A stretch of 64,000 bases of DNA from Neostapfia colusana (Eukaryota > Streptophyta > Magnoliopsida > Poales > Poaceae), in assembly GCA_030760725.1 (NCBI GenBank), contig JASWHV010000004.1:53349136-53413135 (forward strand). The letters run 5' to 3'. Positions 55,195 to 64,000 of the stretch are shown in pieces. Below the pieces are notes generated by a model. The model was given only the letters and a program-made list of their open reading frames with translations. It made no database searches and was not told the origin of the DNA. The translations under genes and the position numbers were made by a program. The stretch's first letter is position 1. Every line of letters begins with the position of its first letter.

Positions 55195-56927
55195 TGTAAC
55201 ACACCAAATTTTGATTCAAAACTCTAAACCATGTTCAGAGGGGAATTTAAAAATTTTTGGACGTGTTGCATGTTTTGCAAAAATTCAAATTCAAACTGGA
55301 ATTCAAATTATACTCAAAACAGAAAAAGAAATGGAAAAAAAAAAGAGAAAAGGGAAAAAAAACCGGCCAGTGGGCCGAAACCCGCCAGCCGGCCCAGTTT
55401 CCCCGCGCCAGCCCGCCCCCGCGCGTGCCGCGCTGCCTCTCACAGACGGGTGGGACCCACCTGTCATCCCTAACCCTGAGCCCCCGCGACCCCGGACTTT
55501 TTCCCCGAGCGCGCGCGATCTTAACCGCCCGGAAACCGCGTCCCGCCGCCCGAATTCTGGTCCCAGAGGACTCAAACTCGATCGCAACAGACCCACCGCC
55601 CTTCCCCGGCTATAAAAACCCCAGCCCCGATCGGTTTTTCCCACGCGATCGCCGATTTTTACTCCAGTGAGCACCGAGACTTCGCCGGTGAATTCTGGCC
55701 GATCTAAGCTCGGAAACTCTGATCTAACTCGCTGGTCTTGATCCACCGCCTCCGGGGAGCTTTGCAGGTGCAGAAAACCCGAAGACTTACGGTGTAAACC
55801 CAGCGCCGACGAGCTTCGCCGTGGTTTTGCCTCGGACCTCGCCGCCGATCACTTTCTAGGACCCCCGAGCTCGAGAAAACCCCCGAGGTGAGATCCCTGA
55901 CCTCCCCTCTACCGATCTATGCCATAAGATCACAGTTCTAGGCAGAATTCTCGAGGATCCGAAACTTTCCGGCGAGATCGCCGCTTCCCGCCGCCGTGCG
56001 CCGCCGGCAGCGCCGCCCGCGCTCGGTTAGAGCGACGTGGCCGCTTGTGCGCCGTTTATTTTAAATCGCACGGTAGACTTTAAAACCCCGCGTACCGGTT
56101 CGATGTTATAATCTCAGCCGTCGGTTTAAAATCGGATGGTCCACGTCAGCCCCGCATTATAAAGACTGGAATTCTTACGTGCTACCCCCTGGGGTTCTCT
56201 GGAATTGAGAGCTAGCCCCGGAAACTTCAGATCTAGCCCCTGGAAATCCAGAAAATAATGTAAATTCATTTAAAAATCAGTTTTAGCCCCTGGACTTAAT
56301 AAAAATTAGGAAAAACACCTCTGATAAGTGTAGCTAGACCCCTGGAAATTATGAAAATAATATTATAGACCCTTTAATGGGGTGAATTCATTATTTTAGC
56401 CCTGTTTAGTATTTAATTTAGAAAATTGAATATGTAACTAGTGTTTAAAAATTAAAAAGGGGGACAAACATAATTGTCAAAATTAATTAAAAACTTCCTC
56501 AGTACTTAGAAAACTTTGGAGTGAGATAAAAATATATTTTGGGCTGAAATAAATCTGTGTCATCTATTATTCACATTTATTAGTATAGGGACACATTTTT
56601 AAGTAAAGAATAGTTATAGAAAAATAGGGAAAATAATTATGAAATAGTCTACATCAGAAGCCAAGGTCAAAATATGATATTAAATTATTTAGGACCAGAA
56701 CCTATTCTGGTTAGATGATGTGTATTACTAATTTCATAATGAATTACACATTTATGCATAGGAGAATAAATCTGAAAATATAGCAACTAGTAAATGATAA
56801 ATGGAGTTTTTAAAACACAAAGAATTCAGTTTAGGGTTGATAGAAATTGTGAAGGCACATATGGAGAAGAAAAATACTTTTCATACATACTTGGTAGTTT
56901 AATGAAAGGAATTTATTTAAAACTGAA

Positions 56928-57003
<76 letters not shown>

Positions 57004-58677
57004 TGTAAGTATAAATATGAACACCAAAGTAGGAATCATACACATATAAATAAAAGTGTATGCAAGCCACGGATCAACACACAAAGTAACCACAACACAT
57101 ATAATGGTGAATGAATTTCATAAATATGAATGTGTGGTTTGTATGAAGTAGAAGTGTGAACTATGTCTTATGATTGTTGTTTTTCTTTTGCTATGTGTGA
57201 TGGTATGAAGTAGAACCTGTTCAAGAGCAAGTTAACCCTTTCCAAGATCAGGACTACCCATTTCAAGAGCAGCAAGAAGGAGGCAAGTGTCCTTGACCAC
57301 TTTGATCCTAAGCTAGGATGTGTAGATAGAATTATTTGCATTGTCAAATGAAATATGAAACCCATGCTAGGAAAGTTTCCCTAGAATTGCATTACCTTGT
57401 TTCCTTGTAGCTTTGGTTGGGATTTATTTTGTCATGTCATTTATTTACATGCATATGCTTAGCCATGCTTAGAATGGGATATTTGGGACATGAGATCATC
57501 AGTTTATATTACCATACTCTTGAATGAGACATTGTGAATTATGTAGAGGTAGGGATCAAGGCAAGTTGGATGTTTTGGTTGTGTGCTGGGTGCACGAGAC
57601 TTGGGTTTGTGTTTAGTACTTGCCTGGATCCTAAGGACCGGTTCATGGAGCATGTAACCCGGCTTTACAGTGCCAACCACATGCTGAGATGGGGCAGCTT
57701 GGCCAATTAATTAGGTGTATCCCCGGCGTAGTATGGGTGTGTTGGATGGTGCGGGGAGTAGGTGTCAGCTGGACTACCATATGAACCGCAAGGCTCAAGA
57801 GGGGGCCACTGCAGCGGGGTTGGAGCCTCTTGTATGCTGTTAGGGGTGAAACCTCAGTGGGCCCATGCTCGTCGGGAATCCCTTTGTAAAGGCTTCGTAG
57901 TGATCTCCTGGCTGCACACCTGGGAAGTGTGAATGTGGATCGTAGCCACTGGCATAATGGAGGTTCTTTTAGTCCACCCGGCAACGGGGGATGAAATCAC
58001 TACTTGTGGGTACAGTGGTACAAACTCTGCAGAGTCAAAACTGTCTTGACAGCCGTGCTCACGGTTAAGAGCGGCCTGGACTTATTCATGACTAGAGGAA
58101 TGATGGTTTTGGAAGTTAAGCGGGGAGCTTAACATTGGTAATGATGTTATGGTTATTGGATTACAATGATGGGATGGGAGATTGGGACCATTTCACCTGT
58201 GTAGTAATGTAGGTGCTTAATAAGCTAAGGTGATAGGTATTAATTGCGTAGTGCTTTAACCATGAGTTCAACTTCTCCTTGTTCTAGCCATGCATGATAT
58301 AATTTTCCCACACTTGCTGAGTACCATTGGTACTCAACCTTGCATATTTGTTGGTTTATATTGCTGCTCAGGTCAAGATAATGAGGTGGTGTATAATGAC
58401 CAAGATTTTGGACCCGAGGAAGGCTTTTAGGTTCATGAAGACCCCCGGGCAACGCCTGTGATGGAGCCCTAAAGAATAATATTCCGCTGCTAGTTTATTT
58501 ACTTGTGATGAAGCATTAGTGTCCATTGAGACATTTGCGATGTAAGACTTATTTATATTCGACACCTGGCTTGTAATAAATTATGCTTCACTATTTGTCA
58601 TCACATGTATGAGAAAATGATCCTGGCATACATGTGATATTCACTTGGTTGTTTCTTCGGAAAAACCGGGTGTGACA
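55195..58677 (+). repeat. A2 5' LTR
   Basis: TGTAACACACC to GGGTGTGACA, 3483 bp. It is longer than the A1 LTRs because of a CA/TA microsatellite and neighbouring sequence near 56890-57010 that is deleted in A1. TATA at 55611-55618, donor-like GAGGTGAGA at 55885-55893. Confidence 0.95.
56928..57000 (+). repeat. (CA)n(TA)n microsatellite in the A2 LTR
   Basis: About 7 CA units to 56942, then TA units to 57000. In A3 the same place (about 440-470) has no long TA run. Runs like this expand easily. Confidence 0.95.
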
Positions 58678-58681
58678 GAGG

Positions 58682-58694
58682 TGGTATCAGAGCC
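58682..58694 (+). other. A2 primer binding site (initiator Met tRNA)
   Basis: TGGTATCAGAGCC begins about four bases after the LTR end; one base closer to the tRNA complement than A1 (GCC against GCT). Confidence 0.88.
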
Positions 58695-58903
58695 AAGGTT
58701 GCCCGTAGGAACGTGGACCTAGGTAGAAATGGACGTATTTAAGGGCCCTATTTTCTTAAAAACTATTTTCCAAGGTGTGGGTGGAAAAGTGTTATTAAAG
58801 GAGTCATTTTCTTCATCTTACCCCAACTTTCATTCAAAACAGGGTTTTTGTTTGAGAATTTATCTAACCTAATTTTAAATTCTTTTGTTTTTAGAAGGTT
58901 CGC

Positions 58904-59674
58904 ATGATTCGCACTGCTCGCAAGTCCACGGGAGGGAGAATTCCCGTAGTTGCCCTTGCCGAGAGAGAGGAGAGTCGTCCAGTGACGTACCTTTCCTACG
59001 GATTGGCAGTAGGAGATTTGTTGCGCCGTCTTCGACGTATGCTCGAAGCCGCCGGCAATACGGGCAAGCTAATCATCCACTATAACTCCACCAGGACCAT
59101 CCGTGAGAAGAGGGAAGAATGGAGTTCGGAGATGAGGATTATACACGAGAATCAGCTGCTTAAGATTCACCACTCTCCAGCTTGTCGAGCAACACAAGTT
59201 GACGCGGAGAAAGATGTCACTTGGGAGGCCATCACCTGCCAGAGTCACATCTATCGTCGCCACTTGGACAAAACTGAGTACATGTATGTCCTCCAACGTG
59301 AGAGTGGTACCACGGAATACAAGTACCCACCGGTGCAGCAAGGGACTTCCCATGAGCACATGGACTTGTGCTTGGAGGATGCTGCTATGCTCAGCACTCG
59401 ACTGCAGGAGTGTCAACAAGAGCTTCAGGATGTCCGAGACACCCTGAAGGAAACGGAGGCGTTGCTGCGAGCTTGCTTAAAGGCGAGAGAAAGAGGAGAT
59501 GGGAATGAACTGTGTGTCACTGTGAGTGATCCATGGACTCCTGACTCCCCGGATCGCCGAGCAATCAGGCGTCGTCGCACTTCTCCACCAGCAGCCTCCC
59601 CACCCAAAGCAGAGTCAGAAGGTAGCCGAAATGAGGAGGAAGATCCCGAGGAGCCAGCTCAAGAGGACGAGTAG
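58904..59674 (+). CDS. A2 ORF0: pre-gag accessory ORF, intact frame, 256 aa
   Basis: Same protein as A1 ORF0 without the frameshift. The ATG used in A1 is AAG here (58895-58897), so the first available Met is the fourth codon (58904); the H3-like stretch MIRTARKSTGGR remains at the very N-terminus. Order: H3-like tail (1-19), basic/hydrophobic domain (about 25-150) with no known match, coiled coil at about 160-195 (LQECQQELQDVRDTLKETE), Arg-rich segment RRAIRRRRTSPP at about 222-233, acidic tail to 256. The frame is kept open while gag-pol of this copy has decayed, though time may be too short to prove selection. Location unknown; the Arg-rich patch could act in nuclear import. Confidence 0.75.
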   Translation: MIRTARKSTGGRIPVVALAEREESRPVTYLSYGLAVGDLLRRLRRMLEAAGNTGKLIIHYNSTRTIREKREEWSSEMRIIHENQLLKIHHSPACRATQVDAEKDVTWEAITCQSHIYRRHLDKTEYMYVLQRESGTTEYKYPPVQQGTSHEHMDLCLEDAAMLSTRLQECQQELQDVRDTLKETEALLRACLKARERGDGNELCVTVSDPWTPDSPDRRAIRRRRTSPPAASPPKAESEGSRNEEEDPEEPAQEDE

Positions 59675-59975
59675 TGTAGAGTCTTTCCCCTAGCTAGCAA
59701 GAGGTCGAGTAGTCGAATCGTTACGTAGTTAATGGTGTGATGATGCTTGGTGTGTGACGTGAGTTGTGGAAGCCATGAGCAATTGTCCACAGCCTCGTCT
59801 TCAGATTGTTTTGCTTTGGTGTGTGAACCCACAGGAAATAATAGTGCATTTATTTGGTGTGAGATATAAACCCTCGTAAAATTTTAACAAAGCCTCAACA
59901 CCTCAAAGCACCAACAAATGAAAGTAGTAAGATGATACTAAATGATATCAAATTAACATTTGTTGATTCTGCCAG
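59675..59975 (+). other. A2 spacer between ORF0 and gag
   Basis: Non-coding and homologous to 10406-10697, with a short insertion near 59829-59838. It ends GATTCTGCCAG directly before the gag ATG. Confidence 0.5.
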
Positions 59976-62900
59976 ATGGCCGGAAGAGGAAAAGGACGTG
60001 CTGCCAACCCCGCCAACAACAATGATGAGGCATGCAACCCTCATCTTTCTGGAGGCCAGGACAGGGGTGGTCGCCGTGAAGAAGTTGATCCTCTCCACCA
60101 AATGCTGGAGAATCAAAATCATCTTATCCAGAACTTGACTCAAGTGGTGGCCAACTTGCATCAAGTTCCACCTCCACAAGCTGCACCACGCCAACCAAGG
60201 TTGAGTGAGTTTCTAGGAACTCAACCTCCAAAGTTTGCAAGTGCTGCTGAACCTCTGGAGGCATATGATTGGCTGAAGACCATTGAAAGTAAGATGAGGA
60301 TCATACAGTGCCAAGGATATGAAAGGGTGCTGTTTGCCTCTCATCAATTGTATGGACCTGCTGCTGATTGGTGGACCGCCTACGTGGCTGCCCATCATGA
60401 CCCTGAGAACATCACTTGGGAAGAGTTCAAGCGTAGCTTCCGCAACCATTACATCCCAAGAGGTGAACTCAAAAACAAGAGGAAGGAGTTTTTGGGATTG
60501 CAGCAGGGAAACATGACGGTGAGGGAATACCTCACTAAATTTACTCAACTATCCCGTTATGCTCCACGAGACATAGAGACTGATGAGCAGAAACAAGATT
60601 GTTTCGTGGAAGGACTTACCGCAGAGATGCAGTGTGCAATGTCCTCCAATGAGTATGAAAGCTTTCAAAAGATGGTGGACAGAGCATTTGTGGTGGAAAG
60701 GAAGCTAAAGGCCCTGGAAAATGAGAATAAGAGGAAGGCTGGGTGGTCACATCAAGCCTCAGGGAGCAACACCCGCCCACGTATGATGCAGCAACCTACG
60801 GGGCAGACAAGCCGTGCTGCGGTACCCTATTCAGCACCAAGAGGGTACAACCCAAACTACAGGCCACCCGCGGCACCAGCACAGCCGCCACGTCAGTTTG
60901 TGCAGCAGCCTCGCCCCGCATATCCACCTCGACCAGCAGTGCAAGGACCCCCCAAACCAACCCCAAGACAACAAGGGCCCAGCATCTAAGATTGGGGTGC
61001 AATGTTTCAGCTGTGGTGAAGTGGGGCACTACGCCCATAAATGCCCAAAGAAGAAGCCTGCGCCGCCACAACAGCAGAATGTAGTGAGAGGACGGGTGAA
61101 CCACGTCACTATGGAGGAAGCACAAGAGGCGCCCGACGTGGTAGTTGGTAAGTTTCCTGCCAATTTACACCTTGCAACTCTGCTGTTTGATTCTATTGCT
61201 ACCCACTCATTCATTGCTCAAGGGTTTGTTAAGAAGCATGACCTAGCAACCACACAAATGAACCATATGCTAGCCGTAAACTCTCCAGGTGGAGAAATAA
61301 GGACAAGACAAGTGTGTCCCAAAGTGAGCCTAGACATTAATGGGGTAGTATTTACTGCTAAACTCATAGTGATAGATTCACAAGGGATAGATATTATTTT
61401 GGGTATGGATTGGTTGACCAAACATAAAGGAATCATCCATTGTTCGACCAGAACGGTGGAACTAACTCACCCCAATGGCACAAGAGTAAAGTTCATAACG
61501 ATACACGAGCCTAGGAGGGACATTAAATTAAATCAAGTGGAGGTGAAAGTTGAGGAAATCAGGACTATCAGGGAATATCCGGATGTTTTCCGGAGGAATT
61601 GCCAGGTATGCCTCCCGACCGTGACGTGGAATTCGCAATTGAGCTAGTACCGGGAACAGCCCCGATATACAAGAGACCTTATCGAATGGACTCCAAGCAG
61701 CTAGAAGAGCTCAAGGATCATTTGAGAGAATTGACGGAGAAGGGGTATGTTCGCCCTAGTTCCTCACCATGGGGAGCTCCGGTGATATTTGTGCCCAAGA
61801 AAGACGGAACCCAAAGGTTATGCGTGGATTACCGTGCCTTGAATGAGGTAACCATCAAAAACAAGTACCCATTACCCCGTATTGAAGACTTGTTTGATCA
61901 GTTGAGGGGAGCTTGTGTGTTCTCGAAAATTGATCTCAGGTCGGGGTACCACCAACTCAAGATAAGGCAATCAGATATTCCCAAGACAGCTTTCGTATCT
62001 CGGTACGGACTGTATGAATACACTGTCATGCCTTTCGGGCTAACCAATGCCCCGGCATATTTCATGTACCTCATGAACAAGGTATTCATGGAATATCTGG
62101 ACAAATTTGTGGTGGTTTTCATAGATGATATTCTCGTCTTCTCAAAAGATGAAGAAGAACATGAGAAACATCTAAGGTTGGTGTTACAGAGGTGAGAGAA
62201 CACCAACTATATGCCAAGTTGAGCAAGTGTGAGTTTTGGCTGAAGAGAGTTCCCTTTTTAGGACATATAATCTCGGAGGGAGGAATCTCCGTAGATCCCG
62301 CCAAAATCGAAGATATCCAGAAGTGGAAAACCCCTGAAAATGTCGGGGAAGTTCGAAGCTTTTTGGGATTGGCTGGATACTATCGACGGTTTATTGAGGG
62401 ATTCTCCAAGATCTCGAGACCTCTCACCAAACTGTTGGAGAAGGGAATCACATTCACCTGGACGCCACAGTGCGATACGAGCTTTCAGGAGCTAAAGAAG
62501 AGATTGACAACAGCCCCAGTGTTGGTTATGCCAGATATGCAGAAGAATTTCACAGTGTACTGCGATGCCTCTGGGCATGGGTTGGGATGTGTTCTCATGC
62601 AAGAAGGACATGTCGTGGCATATGCATGGAAGCACGAGAAGAACTATCCTACACATGACCTAGAACTAGCTGCAGTGGTACACGCGTTGAAAATTTGGCG
62701 GCACTATTTGATGGGGAAGAGGACAGAGATATATACGGATCATAAGAGTTTGAAGTACATATTCACACAGCCAGATCTCAACCTCAGACAAAGGAGATGG
62801 TTAGAGCTAATCAATGACTTTGATATAGGCATCAACTATCATCTCGGGAAAGCAAACGTCGTGGCCGATGCTTTGAGTCGGAAAGTGCAGGTCAATAAGT

Positions 62901-64000
62901 TGAGCTTGAAGGACATGCCCGCGGAATTGAAGGACGAAGTTATAAGGCTCAATCTATGTCTAGTAAATAGTGGTGAAGCCATCGCCATGGAAGTGAACTC
63001 CACACTCGAGCAAGACATACGCGAGGGCCAAAAGAATGATGAGAAGATACAAGAGATCAGACAGCTCATTAAGGAAAATAAAGCTCCTGGTTTTAGAGAG
63101 GATGAACAGGGAACGGTGTGGCCCGGGAAAAGGATCTGTGTGCCAGAAGTAAAGGAGATCCGTGAATTAATTTTGATGGAGGCTCACGATTCTGACTATT
63201 CCATTCATCCTGGGAGTACGAAGATGTACCAGGACCTCAAGAGCAGGTATTGGTGGTATGGCATGAAGCGAGATGTCGCGGAACATGTTGCCCTATGTGA
63301 CACATGTCAGTTGGTGAAAGTAGAACATCAACGACCCGCGGGATTATTGCAACCACTCAAAGTGCCTGAATGGAAGTGGGAAGAAATCAGCTTGGATTTT
63401 GTCGTGGGATTGCCTAGGACCCAATCCGGGTATGATTCAATATGGGTCATTATTGATAGGCTAACCAAGGTAGCTCATTTCATTCCTGTGAAAGAAAGCT
63501 ACAGCGGATCCAAATTGGCAGAATTGTACATGTCAAGGATTGTGTGTTACCATGGAGTGCCAAAGAAGATAGTGTCGGACCGAGGGACACAGTTCACCTC
63601 GAGGTTTTGGCAAAAGTTGCATGAAACCATGGGAACCCATCTGAATTTCAGCTCTGCCTATCATCCCCAAACTGACGGGCAGACGGAGAGAACCAATCAG
63701 ATCCATGAAGATATGTTAAGGGCATGTGCACTCAAAAACAATAGGAGTTGGGACAAGAACTTACCATATGCGGAGTTTTCCTATAACAATAGTTATCAAA
63801 CTAGTATGAAGATGTCACCGTTTGAAGCTTTGTATGGAAGGAAGTGCAGAACTCCCCTATTTTGGAACCAAACAGGAGAAAGTAAAGTGTTTTGTCCAGA
63901 AGTACTACAAGAAGCAGAGGCGAAGGTGAGGGAGATTCGCAACAACTTGAGGATAGCACAAACACGCCAGAAGAGTTATGCTGATGTACGAAGAAGAGAA
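59976..64000 (+). pseudogene. gag-pol: A2 Gag-Pol, frameshifted, runs off the window
   Basis: Starts MAGRGKG as in A1. Frame breaks relative to A1: one extra C in the run near 60948-60953, one T lost near 61588-61590, one C lost near 62192. There is also a 12-base in-frame deletion at 62628 that removes SRQL in RNase H. Zinc knuckle (61009-61050), RT FIDD (62119-62130) and the integrase catalytic positions are visible. Protease reads LFDSIATHS with Ile (61195-61197) for the essential Gly. After the last frameshift the frame appears open through RNase H and integrase to 64000. It is non-functional without the A1 protein in trans. Confidence 0.9.

Larger units (their letters stand above)
55195..64000 (+). 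mobile_element. A2: family A chromovirus, 5' LTR to integrase, cut by the window end
   Basis: Same layout as A1: LTR, PBS, ORF0, gag-pol. Inserted in B3; the left TSD should be AAACC (55190-55194), with the right copy outside. ORF0 is open but gag-pol has three frameshifts and a 12-base deletion. Confidence 0.93.

Overview
The window is repeat-dense plant nuclear DNA, most likely from a large-genome grass. I find no host gene, tRNA, rRNA or CRISPR array. Nearly everything is nested Ty3/Gypsy LTR retrotransposon sequence of two lineages. One is chromodomain-bearing chromoviruses of Tekay/Del type, families A and B here. The other is Tat-type elements with LTRs starting TGTCGGTACC, a second RNase H and an antisense accessory ORF; copies X, Y, Z and W here. 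The grass assignment rests on this mix of families and is an inference.

Layout: 1-2151 is the 3' part of a family A LTR (A3). 2152-6054 is decayed Tat X pol and its spacer. 6055-18581 is a complete, young family A element (A1) with TSD AGCAC. 18587-21928 is the antisense ORF of X. 21929-22220 plus 37713-38836 is the X 3' LTR, split by a complete minus-strand family B element at 22221-37707 (TSD GCCCC). 38837-39738 is a B-like LTR fragment around X. 39739-39926 is unassigned. 39927-43366 is Tat Y in minus orientation, joined head-on to Tat Z at 43367-47270. 47271-51094 is a diverged B-like solo LTR. 51095-54726 is the 5' part of Tat W. 54727-55194 is a B-type LTR start, interrupted by a second family A element (A2) from 55195 past the window end.

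In A1 one 1489-codon frame encodes Gag, zinc knuckle, protease, RT, RNase H, integrase and a C-terminal chromodomain. Families A and B also carry an extra sense ORF (ORF0) between the 5' LTR and gag, with a coiled-coil middle and a very acidic tail. All four ORF0 and gag starts sit 0-1 base after a splice-acceptor-like sequence, which suggests the long LTR leader is spliced out.

The most striking signal is the ORF0 N-terminus in family A. It aligns without gaps to the tail of histone H3 from its initiator Met, keeping TARKSTGG with K9 and S10. The Gag of the same element starts MAGRGKG, like plant H2A/H4 tails, and its integrase ends in a chromodomain. A retroelement pairing a histone-tail mimic with a chromodomain would be unusual. 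Other points of note are a 57/114-bp G-box array in the Tat LTRs, an 83-nt intron in the antisense Tat ORF, hairpins conserved between LTR families, and large inverted repeats around 37.7-47.2 kb that could give dsRNA.
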